A stretch of 64,000 bases of DNA from Rhizodiscina lignyota (Eukaryota; Ascomycota; Dothideomycetes; Aulographales; Rhizodiscinaceae), in NCBI GenBank assembly GCA_010015805.1, contig ML978137.1, forward strand, positions 62,001-126,000. The letters run 5' to 3'. The notes beneath the pieces are model-generated. The model did not search any database. It worked only from the letters and a program-made list of their open reading frames with translations, and had not been told where the DNA came from. Of the stretch, positions 46,004-56,779 are shown one piece after another. How positions within the stretch are numbered: the stretch's first letter is position 1; the number at the start of each line of letters is the position of its first letter. Position numbers and translations under genes: made by a program.

Positions 46004-47377
46004 TTATGCATCCAGTCTGAAACCTCGCTTTAGCCTCTCTTCGTTTGCAATGAATAACTTGGGTATACTAGTTTCTTCAGGTTTTCGACCGTCCTGGATC
46101 ATACACACCACTCCTCTCGCGGCCTCGAAGATGGAAGCCATGCCTCCCCCATTAAAGCCTGCCATTAAGAACCATCCCTCTTCCCTAGGAACCTCTCCGA
46201 TGTGTGGAAACCCGTCTGGTGTGAAGCCCATTATGCCGGTCCAAATGGATTCGACGTCCTCTGCGTTCTCCGGATTGTGTTGATAATAGGAGAAATGCCG
46301 AGCCATGTAGCCTTTAAAATATCTCTCCTTCACACCACTCCCATCTGGAAGTGTGATGAGCGTACTGTCATCCACAGTATCGAACCAGAGAGATTTATCA
46401 TCGCGGTACAGAGTCTGCCCACCTCCAAGAATGATAGAGCTGTCAGGCCGCGGAATTAGATATTCCCTGCTTGTGGAAGACTGATGGATATTATATGTAT
46501 ATGTTAGTTGCGGCGTGTCGTCAGGGAATTTCGCTGTGATATGGCATGCTGTTCCTCGCCCAGGAACAATCACATCTCCGTACTGCGGGAGCAGAGCAGA
46601 GACATACGCGTTCGTTGCGAATACGACCTTTTTCGCTTTGGTTGTGCCTCTGGGTGTCTCGAGAATCGTAAGACCAGACTTTGACTCCCGCGATATCTTT
46701 GTTACAGGAGTGTGAGTTTGCAAATTTGCGCCCATTTCGATGCATTTCTGGAGCAAGCCGACGACGAATTTGTATGGCCATAAGCTCACGACCGGAGAAG
46801 ATGCCGCGCCTTTGGCTCCGCTAATGCCGGTAAGTCTTTCTACATTCTTTCCCTTGAGAAATTGAATGTCCTTCAGCCAGGTGGCGCCCTCGTCGCGGAA
46901 GCCCTGGAACTCGTTTTCCATAACATCGGCGTGGGCTTGGTCGAGGAAGACATCAAAGGAGCGGGTCAAGAAAAGGTCGCAGTCTATATTTTCCCTCTCC
47001 ACACATGCTTTCAATTCGGAAAGCAGTGTCCTGTGGAAAGTAGCCAACTCTGCCGCTGCCTCGGCGCCTTGCGCTTTATGGAAATTTGCCAGTGTGACAG
47101 GGGAAATTTTGGAATGTCCACCATTCCGTCCGGTAGCTCCTGAACAGGCCTGTCTGGCTTCGAAGATAACGATGCTTGGAGGTTCTGTATTGTTTTTGAG
47201 AAGATGGTATGCAGTACATGCTCCGGACATGCCAGCACCGATAATCGCAATGTCAACGATTTCTGGGAGAGTTTTCGTGGAACGGTGGTCGTCTAGGGGA
47301 AGAGGGCATGCCCGCCAGAAGGGAGTCGTTGATGAAGGGACAGGGAGACGGGAAAGAGGGTCAAATTCTCTCGCCAT
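46004..47377 (-). CDS. FAD-dependent oxidoreductase (DAO/DadA family)
   Basis: Single exon, 457 aa. The family includes D-amino-acid, sarcosine and related amine oxidases, transferring electrons from a C-N bond to FAD and usually O2, releasing H2O2. The dinucleotide-binding site is VDIAIIGAGMSGACTAYHLL (about residues 41-60), followed by IVIFEARQACSGATGRNGGHS, typical for the fungal DAO subfamily. The second conserved part GFTPDGFPHIGEVP and GWFLMAGFNGGGMASIFEAARGV binds the FAD C-terminally. The protein ends in GFRLDA, with no PTS1, and has no signal peptide. The neighbour on the same strand is an AhpD/CMD-like gene. Substrate is unknown. Confidence 0.87.
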   Translation of the reverse strand: MAREFDPLSRLPVPSSTTPFWRACPLPLDDHRSTKTLPEIVDIAIIGAGMSGACTAYHLLKNNTEPPSIVIFEARQACSGATGRNGGHSKISPVTLANFHKAQGAEAAAELATFHRTLLSELKACVERENIDCDLFLTRSFDVFLDQAHADVMENEFQGFRDEGATWLKDIQFLKGKNVERLTGISGAKGAASSPVVSLWPYKFVVGLLQKCIEMGANLQTHTPVTKISRESKSGLTILETPRGTTKAKKVVFATNAYVSALLPQYGDVIVPGRGTACHITAKFPDDTPQLTYTYNIHQSSTSREYLIPRPDSSIILGGGQTLYRDDKSLWFDTVDDSTLITLPDGSGVKERYFKGYMARHFSYYQHNPENAEDVESIWTGIMGFTPDGFPHIGEVPREEGWFLMAGFNGGGMASIFEAARGVVCMIQDGRKPEETSIPKLFIANEERLKRGFRLDA

Positions 47378-47840
47378 TGCAATGTAGTTGGCACCGACAG
47401 CTTCCTGATGTTGAGATTAGAAGGAAATAGAGATCAACACCCAGGCCCAGAGTGCAAGAGTGGAGCATCTACTACTCTACATTTTCGCCAGCAATGAAAC
47501 TTGGGGATCTCTAGTTATAAGCCCGTCCGAGGGAAGTTGATTGGAGGAGGATCGCGAACGCCGATGGATCTGTCGCAAGGAGTGTGGCGGAATATATACG
47601 GATATAGCGATTCCAAGACGGGTTAATCGAATTCCGGCCTGCCTATCATAGAAGGAGTAGTGCCGATCGAAGATGAAAAGACGGCCCACTCCATCCGCAA
47701 ACTGTCCTCTTAACTTGAGTATTCCCAACCCATCACTGGAAAAAGAATTTGCCACAATCGGCAATGTGTGTGAGTTATCTAGGAGAACATCGTCAGCGAC
47801 ATAACTTCGCATTGCTTCATAAGCGATATTATGTGTTTGT
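47378..47840. other. Intergenic region between two minus-strand genes
   Basis: About 460 nt between the DAO gene start and the end of the AhpD/CMD-like gene. A short minus-strand frame (47477-47893) overlaps the neighbour's 3' end and shows no domain. Confidence 0.45.
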
Positions 47841-48833
47841 CTATAGCTTCGAAGCGCGTGGCGTAGCAAACGTGGAGCCCTGGCCTTTCCCAATGGCCTC
47901 TACAATCTCATCCACACTCTCTAGAATCCATATCCCTCCCTCGTCGCTCGCCAGCCATCTCGCACCTTCCTCGTTTTGCGTATTGTCCTCCCATGATCCA
48001 TCATCCAGCGCCTTCCTTAGCCCAAATATGTGTGATATAACCTGAGGTCCTACTCCGGTCTGTGCGCGCAGAGCTGCTACGGCAACTGCAGACGTCGCTA
48101 TTCGGCCAACTGCCTGGCCAGGTGGGGCGTCGCGGCCTGGAGGATCGGAGAACAGCAGGCCATATTCGCTGTTGACGATATGAATGGGGAGATCTGGATG
48201 CGCGACAGCAAGCTTTTCGAGGAGCTTGTCTTCGAAGGGTCGATATATAGAGTTCCACAATTGGCGGCCGCGCTGCTTGGTAGCTTCGATGTTCGCAGAG
48301 GTTGGTGTTCGTGAGGACTTGGTGGTGAGACCTTTTCCAACGGGCTCTGGGAGGCTGGCCCGGAAGGCATTAAGACAGTTGATTGTTCTCGGCACCTTTC
48401 CCGTTGATGAGCTACTTGCGTGAAGCAGAGGAGACCAAGAGGAGAAGAAACGCCATACGCACCCCATTGAAACCAATGCACTTAAGTCCGACTTCTCGCA
48501 TCATTTCTGCATTCTTTACGGCATTTTTGATATCATTGCCGCTGGCCATGCCGTGCAGGGTAATTAGTGATTCTGGAGAATTCAATGTCACGGTCGCGGC
48601 AGTCTATAATTGCACGTATTAGCCTTTGGCCGAAACCAATTGCCATGGGCTGGCTCTCAACGCCTCATACATACCGTCATAGCTAGCCATGTTGGCTGCT
48701 CGACCTTCTTTGACTCTGCATGCCGTCCTATTCTCTCAAACACGGATCTAATTCCTGGTGGAGCGGGAGTCGTCCCAGCACGAGCAAACGGGGCTTCTAT
48801 CAGCGCCTTCAGCGCACTTGACAGCTTCGACAT
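47841..48833 (-). CDS. AhpD/carboxymuconolactone decarboxylase-like protein
   Basis: Three exons (48833-48675, 48603-48463, 48395-47841) encode 284 aa with phase-0 junctions throughout. The middle helix-rich part resembles fungal AhpD-like proteins: [20 protein letters not shown], then [65 protein letters not shown] and [33 protein letters not shown]. The CxxC active-site pair of true AhpD peroxidases is absent, so peroxidase activity is doubtful and the exact reaction is unknown. An upstream in-frame ATG at 48896 would add 21 basic residues (a possible targeting extension). The genes on either side are a DAO-type oxidase on the same strand and a divergent MFS carrier. Confidence 0.75.
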
Positions 48834-49322
48834 GTCTTGATCAGGATCTATACGTCTACGGTGTCGCGCTTTTCTATCAGCACCATCGCGTGACATTGTA
48901 ATGCGTACAATGCGTGAGAAAAGCTACGGTCAACGTTCTTGCGCACGGCGAATCGTAATCCGAGGTTGCGCATCGGCGCTTGATCTGAGCCCGATTCAGG
49001 GTCTTCGCCCATGCACAACCTCCATGCTCGGAATGAAGTCCAACAACCAAGCTCGCATGGCACTGCATGGCCCTGCATGCCACCATCTGCGGTAAGATGT
49101 CACCGCTAGCTCTGTATTCCCCGGCGGAGAAAATACTGAGGCCGGCCATTTGGAATGACGCTGCTTGGCTCCAGATCCCCACGGGGAATACGACTCTAAG
49201 GTGACCCCAGGATTTGGAAGGGGAGCATTGAAAGAGCGACGTCTTCCCCCCATCCGCACAAGCATCTCCGAGGAGCAGAGCTCTCTTGTTTTCCAGTGTA
49301 TCTTGAGTTTGTTACCGCCAAA
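48834..49322. promoter_or_regulatory. Divergent promoter between AhpD-like gene and Dal5-type MFS gene
   Basis: About 490 nt between two head-to-head genes. Only short frames without domain lie here. Confidence 0.4.
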
Positions 49323-51114
49323 ATGGACCCGGCATACAAGTCGGCAGAAGAGAAGCTTGAAGATCCTTTGCGTGACTCGTACTACGAGGACACGCCTGAA
49401 GAGGCGGCTCGTAAGGCGAAGTTGACGAGAAAGATCCTCTTCAAACTCGATTTTAGGTATGGAGAGATGAGGCTGGTCCACTATTTTGGTGATCATGCAT
49501 GTGTTGAGAGCCTCATTTGCTAATCGAAATTCAGGATAGTGCCCATACTCGCAATTCTCTTTCTTTGCTCGTTCCTTGACAGAACGAATGTGGGTAATGC
49601 AAAAATTCTTGGTTTGGAAAAAGATATTAAAATAAATGATCACCAATATGCGATTGGTCTGGCCGCTTTTTATGCCACATACATTTTTAGGTATGAATTT
49701 GCTCCCAAATTAGGTAATTTCCACTTATCACTCAGATACGCTAATAAAGCAAATAGTGAACTCCCCAGCAACTTGATTATCAAGAGGGTGTCCCCGAAGA
49801 TATGGCTTCCGTTCTTGACTGCAATTTGGGGCATAATCACAATGTGTCTCGGATTCGTCAAGGGCTTTGGTTCCTTTGTTGGCGTCAGAGCTCTGCTGGG
49901 GATTGCGGAGGGTGGTCTGCTGCCTGGAATGGTGCGTTTGGATCATCTGCAATTGAATATACACATGCTGACGGAAGATCATTTAGGTATTATATCTCTC
50001 GCATTTCTACCAGAGGAGCGAACTGGCATTGCGTATTGGTGTGTTCTACACCGCAGCGTCTCTCTCTGGCGCTTTCGGTGGTCTTCTGGCTCGAGGCCTG
50101 AACGAGATTGGCCCGAGAGGAGGCCTTGCAGGCTGGAGATGGATCCTGATCATTGAAGGTCTTTTGGTAAGTGATCTGCGCCCTAGAGATTCTCCGCCGA
50201 TGGTGGGCTGACCATTCTCTACAGACATTTGTCTGCGGTGTTATCAGTTTCTTCATATTGCCCAACGACATCGAATCCGCAGGTTTCCTGAAGCGTGAAG
50301 AGAAAGCCTTTGCTCGACAACGACTTTTGCGAGACGCGCCCATCAACGAACTGGGCGAGCGCATCTCACATCACGACGAGAAACTCGACTGGGCGGAGGT
50401 GCGCCGCGGCATCTTCAATGTCCAAGTTTGGCTCACTGCGTGTGCCTACTTCGCAATACTCTCAGGCCTTTACTCTTTCGGTCTCTTCCTGCCAACAATA
50501 ATCAACAACCTGAAATTCGCCAAGAATCCAAATGAAGCCCAACTGTGGACTGTGATTCCATACGCTGTCGCCACCGTGGTGACAGTAGTAGTTGCATTCG
50601 TATCCGACCACCTTGGGCTTCGTGGAGTCGTCATGTTGTTCACCTTGCCAATCTGCATTATTGGATATGCCGTAATATCCGTCTCTCACAACCCGCATGT
50701 GCAGTACGGGATGACTTTCATGATGGCAAGTGGAATGTACAGCAGCGTGCCATGTATCTTGGGATGGAACTCGAACAACAGCGCTGGACACTACAAGAGA
50801 GCGACAACCTCGGCTTTGCAGTTGATGATTGCAAATTCTGGAGGATTCGTGGCTTGTGAGTATACTGGGAACCTTTTAGTGGGATCGAGACTCTAATGCG
50901 ATATTGCACAGCATTCACATACCAAACGAAAGAGGCACCACAGTTTCACAAAAGTCACACTATAATCCTAGGACTTTTGTGTGCCGCGTGGGTTCTCGTG
51001 TTAGTGAACGTGCTCTGGTGCTGGAAGATCAATCGCGATAAAGCGAACGGTAAATACGCACAGTTCGAAAACAGTGGCGACGATAGGGATCCCCAGTTCA
51101 AGATGGTTTTGTAA
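49323..51114 (+). CDS. MFS transporter, anion:cation symporter (Dal5/Tna1-like)
   Basis: Six exons (49323-49456, 49535-49690, 49757-49931, 49987-50166, 50225-50855, 50912-51114) give 492 aa. The family imports carboxylate-type nutrients such as allantoate, nicotinate, pantothenate or related anions at the plasma membrane. Marker motifs are FLDRTNVGNAK in helix 1, YIFSELPSNLIIKRVSPKIWLP, FVGVRALLGIAEGGLLPGMVLYLS and GWRWILIIEGLL, then KDWAEVRR-type loop before helix 7 (RRGIFNVQVWL). Intron 2 (49691-49756, 66 nt) is a multiple of three and free of stops, so retention would insert 22 residues without breaking the frame. Convergent with the oxalate decarboxylase gene (50 nt apart). A carboxylate substrate is plausible but unproven. 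Confidence 0.88.
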
Positions 51115-51164
51115 GATGAGGCAAACTACTAATGGAAGCCGCCTTGATCATGCCTTTACTTTAA

Positions 51165-52734
51165 TTACTGAGCAGCCGCAACAATGACTTGCTTCTCTTT
51201 CTTCAATGCATTCACCACCGACGTGCTAACGTTCAACACCTGCGCCACAATATCTGGAGGGGTCAATGCCAACCACTGCGTTAATGAAACATCCTCAACA
51301 ACGTTCGAATGGAAAACTTCGAGGTAAGTCAGTGTCTCCGTATCTGAGAGATTCTCAATGTAATGGCCGCTGTTGTCAGGAAATACAGCCGTATCACCGT
51401 CAGTAAAGTCGAACGTGCGTGCGTTCGCCGCTCCGAGCCAGACTGTAGCCCTTGCATTACCGTGTTGGAAGTAAAGCCACTCAACGCCCTGCAATGACTA
51501 TGAGCTTCACATGATACGGAACTGGAAGATACGACTCACATTTGGATGCCAGTGCATTTCACGAAGTGCCCTCGGTTTGATCTCAACGATCTGTGCCACG
51601 ATATTCTGAGAAATGGGGAAATTCCTGGAGTCTACACGCTTGAAAGTGCCGCCACCACCAGGAGCTTGAGTTGCTTCCATCTTCGAAGCCGAGAAATACC
51701 AGGATGCGTTGCCAGTGAGCTGCCCGAATGGTGAGCTTACGGAGCCGTTACTTGAAACACCGACGTTGATGGAGCCGAATGGATTCGGGGTATTCTTGAA
51801 GGTGTTGCTTGGGAGGCCGAAGTTTTTGGCCAGCACTTCAGGAGGTGTATGAAGTAGCCAGTCGTCAACATTAAAGGTTGTATCTTCAGCATTGAAGTTG
51901 CCGTTGTCAAAGATGAGGAGGTATTCATTCTGATCTTCGAGTCCTTGGATTACGTGCGGTTCTCCCTTGGGAAAGTACCAGATATCTCCCGCGGTGGCTC
52001 TAGCGACTTGGTTGCGCCCATTCTCATCGACCATGGCGATCTAGAACGCGACTTAGCTTCATGCCAAAAAGAGTCGGAATCAGAGATCATCGCTTACCAG
52101 GACCGTCCCATTTGTGACATATCCCCACTCATCCTTTTGTTGTTGTTCAGCTCACAGGCCACAGCTATTCCAATTGGCAACGATTGTACTTACAATATCA
52201 TGCCAATGCATCTGTCTGATTGAACCTTTGCCCAGGTGATTTTGCGCAGCAGCGAAGTCGGTGCTCGCAGGCAGATCTGTTACCAACTATTTCAAGAAGA
52301 CTCCATTAGCTAAAGGTTTATTTGAGACAGGGTACCTACCTGTTCTCGGATATATCCGCCTTTGCTCAAGAGCTGATTGGAGAGACCGAAGTTCCACTTC
52401 AAATTGACAACATTGCCAGCATCTGTTGGAGGCGGATTGAGTGCATCCGGATTTTGAAGCTCGATCGGAACATTTTGGCCCTCTAGACTCTGATCAGTAT
52501 AGTAATATACTGATCCATCTCTCAACGCCACTTACCATCTTCCATTCCTCCCAAACCATTCTCCGTTGGTTCCGGGATAGGCGCCGTTGACCGCTTGGAT
52601 ACTTCGAGGACCGGCCTTAGATGTTTGGACTGTCGCTTCTGCCATGACGCAACTGCTTGCGGCTTCTCAGCTGTGGCAGCTTGAGCGGTAATGGTCGTGG
52701 CGGCTAAAACGCCGACAAGAGAGAGGAGTTTCAT
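51165..52734 (-). CDS. Secreted bicupin oxalate decarboxylase
   Basis: Six exons (52734-52536, 52482-52340, 52286-52194, 52133-52098, 52040-51540, 51488-51165) give 431 aa. The enzyme splits oxalate to formate and CO2 using Mn in cupin sites. Signal peptide MKLLSLVGVLAATTITAQA is followed by a propeptide-like basic region. The first cupin has MHWHDIDEW (H141, H143, E147) and FPKGEPH (H186); the second has REMHWHPNGVEW (H320, H322, E327) and FPDNSGH (H366). Both metal sites are therefore complete, as in decarboxylases rather than single-site relatives; the fine distinction from oxalate oxidase activity depends on the lid residue, which I did not resolve. Intron 1 carries a strong hairpin. Convergent with a carboxylate-type MFS gene. 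Confidence 0.9.
52492..52515 (-). repeat. Perfect hairpin in intron 1 of the oxalate decarboxylase gene
   Basis: GATCAGTATA and its exact reverse complement TATACTGATC flank a 4-nt loop (24 nt in all) inside the 53-nt intron (52535-52483). The 3' arm contains the likely branch-point sequence (ACTGAT), and the hairpin ends just before the two possible acceptor AGs. Confidence 0.75.
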
Positions 52735-54128
52735 GACAATGTTTGGATGCAAGAGAGAGAATATCTCAGAATGGTATTTTAGAGAGTCTATTGATTAGTG
52801 GAACGAAGTACAGCGAAGCGAAATTATATGCATATGCTGTGTAAATGACAGAGTAAAGCCGCTCGATACAGCGTGCTGGATCGTGCTCCGCTTGATGAAG
52901 ACTTCACCTCTTTCGCGAATCCATCTCTGCTTTATACCGCTAAATTATCTGGACCTGGGGACGGTTGTCGGTCGAGCAAAGAAATGTCACTCTCTCACTT
53001 CGCGGCTCTCGGTCGACAATGCGACATGCCAGCATGGTTCACGGCACACTGCATGTCACGAGCTCCTGAGGTGCAGTGCAAAAGTGAAGCTCAAGAAATC
53101 TTGTCTGCCAGCCACATAATCCTCTCAATCCTCTGTCCATGCCGAATAGGGTTGCTAACAGTCCAACCCGAGAGGAGTGCGAAAGCGATGACGTGAGATG
53201 TAGAGATTAAGCTCTTTAATATGTCTGGGTCCATAGATTTCCGACGTCTCCGAAGGTTTTCTACGATCGGTTTACCCGTTTGGCTCTCGGTATGTTCGGC
53301 GCACATTCAATATCATTGGAGCATCTAAAGCCTGTCATCAGTTCTGCTTGTGGCGCAACTACGTGGAAGGAATTCCCCTTGTCCAAGATCTACTCGGAAC
53401 ATTCGCTCTCGTTCAACCACTGAGGCTCCATATTAGTCGGTTTGCGGCTTCGGCCGCCCAAGATTTGCGGGCAGCAATCTGTTTCGCCGTCGGTTTAATT
53501 AGTATACGGATAAGTAAGAGTCCAGAAGGCGTTGCTTAACAAGACCTCCGAATTGCCGACAGGACTTTCAATTCTCGTACGAGAAGGGCTGCTAATACCG
53601 TCGCCAGCGCAATAGACTCCATGAGGTTATGTATCTCTTGTTCTTGATTCTTTTCCGTACGAATCCTTAGGTTGGAATATGCACGTATTACCTTCCTAGC
53701 AGGGTCGTCTTTCGTCTTGGTCTCCGGACAGCGTTCGACACTGATCATTCGGCAAACTTGTCCGCAGAAATTTGAAAAAGTCGAAACTGAATGAGAATGC
53801 GCTGACTTCTGAGTTCGACTCGAATCCATCAACCGCACAGCCCGGAAAAGTAGTGGGCTGGGAGACGCGACCCACTCTCGTTCCCGGAACAAGTTCATTG
53901 CTTCTCTGTCTTTGACCTCCGGTTTAAGGACGTATGATGAGCGAAACCTTTGACTCTCTTTATATAGCCCACTAGTCGTCAGTGTGGTCGCGAGAGTCAT
54001 ACGACACGATGTAGAAATACATTGTCACATCGGGTCTGGTCACCACAATACGAGGTTTTCTTGGCCCTTTTCGCCGGCCTCAGCCATCGAACTCAGTCAC
54101 AGTAAGCAATGCTTTGCAAGATATAACA
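52735..54128. other. Intergenic region
   Basis: About 1.4 kb. It holds the oxalate decarboxylase promoter and a minus-strand frame of 154 codons (53536-54000) whose translation has no recognisable domain or signal. I see no supported gene. Confidence 0.45.
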
Positions 54129-55053
54129 ATGTCGTCATCTGTCGAGCAGTATTACACAGCAAATATAGAGTCTGAAGACAAGCGTCTCGATGCCGGTCGT
54201 CTGGAGTATGCCATAAGGCTCCGCGTCATCCGAGGCCTGATTCGTGCACGCCAAGCAAGGAACGATATTCCATTAAAAATTGCAGATATTGGATGCGGAC
54301 CAGGAGGGTATGGTATGTCAAGGTGGAGGTATTTGCTTCACAGCAGTCTAATCCGAACAGTAATAGCTACCTCACTGACTCTCTAAAACCGTCGAACTTG
54401 CAAAGACAGGACACAAGCTGTATATCAGCGAATTGACGCAAGCTTGTCTCGAACTAGCAGTCCAAAAGTTCGATATGGCCAATCTCAAACCTAAAGCGGT
54501 CATCCATCGCGATGCGGAGTCGATCTTCCAACGTCCGGAATTTTCGGAAAACGTTTTCGATATTGTACTTCTACTCGACCCGTTGTATCATATCCTGGAC
54601 TCCTCTGCTCGTCTCTTGGTTGTGCAAAATATCCTTCAAGTTCTCGCTCATGGAAGCTTCCTAGTCGTAGCGTTTGCGAGAAGAAATGCACATCCACGGG
54701 ACGTTGCCTGCTGCGAGCCGGATAGGCCGATGTGAGAATGGAACTTTTATCAACAGTATCTGAAAGACGGAAAGTATACCAGAAATGTTGCTGGCCAAAG
54801 ATTCCACACTACTGTTGACGAGATCGGAGATTTCCTTCGGCAGCTCAGCGATGCCACACGTGGTGGTTCCTTCGAAGTACGGAAGATGGTTAGCTGTGAG
54901 AGAGTTTTAGGGTTTAACAATGCACAGCATCTGGCCAAGCTTGATGACACTGCTTTTGAGAAATAGGTTGATGTCCTAATGGAGATGCAGGAAGACTATA
55001 ATCTTGGTGTTGCTGATCATTCGCTGGTGGCGCTGGAGAAAATTACAGAATAA
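54129..55053 (+). pseudogene. Class I SAM-dependent methyltransferase, decayed
   Basis: Exon 1 (54129-54312) carries motif I, ADIGCGPGGYG, of Rossmann-fold methyltransferases. The second part resumes at about 54389 with VELAKTGHKLYISELTQACLELA, motif II region, and later FDIVLLLDPLYHILD (motif IV) and LQVLAHGSFLVVAFARR. Homologous coding continues in the same frame past a TGA at 54733-54735 (EWNFYQQYLKDGKYTR, then FHTTVDEIGDFLRQLS) and a TAG at 54964-54966 (VDVLMEMQEDYNLG) to the stop at 55051-55053. Both stops sit where Trp (TGG) would fit. In addition no AG acceptor is found at the expected exon-2 start, where AA at 54387-54388 precedes CC-GTC; G-to-A loss of the acceptor would explain it. 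Three G-to-A type lesions make this a probable pseudogene. Confidence 0.75.
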
Positions 55054-55675
55054 TCTTACAACCGTTGCACCGACAGCGTTTCGATAGTTGACACGTCCTG
55101 GTTATCATTCCTTTTTGGGCTTTTTGGTGAGTTCTATGCTTTTTCTGTTTCGTGATTTTGGAACCGTGCTGGCGTTAATATGTGTGCATAGGTCCTAGGA
55201 AGGAAGATACTATATGAAATGTTGCACATCGAGATTGGAAAAGAGAATTTGGGGGTTTGTCTCTTTCATGATCGATTACTTCAACGTATTTCTATGAGGA
55301 TAAGCAGGGCTTTGCAGCTGGATCGATGTTTTATTTTCTAAATATTGAGGTATACAGACCTCGAGCCAGCTTTTCAGATCTAGGCGCAGGTAGTAGGTAT
55401 ATCTACCTTATTAGCACTAAGGTCAGGTGTAAGTTAGGGGCGACACAACACCGGAATCTCTTAGGTACTTAGTGTTAGCTGCCTAGTTTTGAATTACTGT
55501 CATAGCTTTGGCAGTCCCTTCCAGCCTCTCTCTCTCTATTTTGGTCTCTGCCTGTTCCTCCAACGACTTTTTTGCGAATAGATACCTCCTCGATCACTCA
55601 GTCCAAGTGGCAAGCTGCGAACTGTCTTCCTCACAAACATTCCAAAAAACCCTCCTAGATTGTGCGACAAACAAT
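55054..55675. other. Intergenic region
   Basis: About 620 nt after the methyltransferase relic, AT-rich in its middle, with no recognised gene. The open frame of the next gene extends back to 55508, but its first 56 codons look noncoding. Confidence 0.4.
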
Positions 55676-56779
55676 ATGGCGCAATCATCAGCACTAGGTT
55701 TGCTGCCGTTAGAGCTACGCCGTATGATCTATGCCGCCAGCGAAGATCTCATACAGCGCAACGTACAGCTTCAGCTCTCCCTTCGCCATGTCGCCCCTCC
55801 ATTCGATAGCGTCGAAGTCATATTCCCTCGTCTCCCAAATCGAAAGCTTCTCGACATCTCCCCAGCGCTGTTTCTTGAGGCCGTGGAATACTTTCTTGGA
55901 ATGGACGAGGTCTATATCTGTGTCTGGGCTCTCGCTGGTCAACCATTCAACGGTGATGGCCTTTATATAGTCGCAGGCCGGCTCAAGAGTGTCAAGAACT
56001 GCAAGATCTCCTTCGCCGAGGACGTGGAACGCATTTCTGCTGGGTATAACGCAAGCCATGATCGACTGGTGAAGTCGCTCATCAAGTCTCTGCCCGTTCT
56101 TCAGCGATGCTGGGTTGGTATCGCGGTCCCCTGGTGGAACCTATACCGCAAGGCGCAGTACACCGGACTTACCGCTCTCAGCCATCCCAAAATCAACTTT
56201 CTTAAACGCGTCTGCCAGCGCCAGTTCAGACCCTTCAACTTTACCGCGACGGAACTACATCGTGGTAGGATAATCTCGAGAGATTTCTTATACTCTGCCC
56301 ACCATATCGTAAGGATACGTACAGCACACGGCGCTTCGCCCATCCACCAACCGATATACTCCTGTGAAGGACCGCATCAAGCTTTGACGACCGCTCAGTT
56401 CAATGAGCTCTGGCTGCTGGTAGCACAAGGGCTGGCTCGCTTGAGATATGGTTATGGAGTATCCGTTCTCTTAAAGCTGACAGAGTGGAATCATCGGTGG
56501 GATCACGCAACATTCCGCGGGGCGCCGTCACTCTTGTTCCTTCGTTCTGGCTTGGCTCCAATTCTCGTCAATGGACATCTGGGAAAGCCGATGGTGTTGA
56601 TGGAGTACTCTGCTGAACGTATGAAGCTTTCCACGGGAACGAGCACCCTTGCTCTCTATGAGACCTCGCTGGCTCCCATCAATCCACACCGAGAAGTGGA
56701 ATTGACATTCAACGGGGGAGTAGATGGACTCCTTGCTGTTCAGCGCTTCCGACAAGCTCCATACGTACAAGGCGGTTGA
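55676..56779 (+). CDS. Hypothetical protein with F-box-like LPxELRxxIY motif
   Basis: Single exon, 367 aa from the ATG at 55676. The N-terminus LLPLELRRMIYAASEDLI resembles the F-box-like start of many Dothideomycete proteins of unknown function (LPPELRNxIY type). The rest is globular with alternating hydrophobic and charged stretches, several Trp/Tyr and no transmembrane segment, signal or catalytic motif that I can name. An upstream in-frame ATG at 55508 would add 56 low-quality residues and is not preferred. Such proteins are often members of large, variable families. The function is unknown. Confidence 0.7.
   Translation: MAQSSALGLLPLELRRMIYAASEDLIQRNVQLQLSLRHVAPPFDSVEVIFPRLPNRKLLDISPALFLEAVEYFLGMDEVYICVWALAGQPFNGDGLYIVAGRLKSVKNCKISFAEDVERISAGYNASHDRLVKSLIKSLPVLQRCWVGIAVPWWNLYRKAQYTGLTALSHPKINFLKRVCQRQFRPFNFTATELHRGRIISRDFLYSAHHIVRIRTAHGASPIHQPIYSCEGPHQALTTAQFNELWLLVAQGLARLRYGYGVSVLLKLTEWNHRWDHATFRGAPSLLFLRSGLAPILVNGHLGKPMVLMEYSAERMKLSTGTSTLALYETSLAPINPHREVELTFNGGVDGLLAVQRFRQAPYVQGG

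Noticed and set aside
53536-54000. 154-codon minus-strand open frame before the methyltransferase relic
   Set aside because: No domain, signal peptide or plausible start context; composition looks like chance coding in intergenic DNA.
6648-55053. Reassigned stop codons instead of pseudogenes
   Set aside because: TAG would have to mean both Gln and Trp, and the intact genes use TAG, TGA and TAA as normal terminators.
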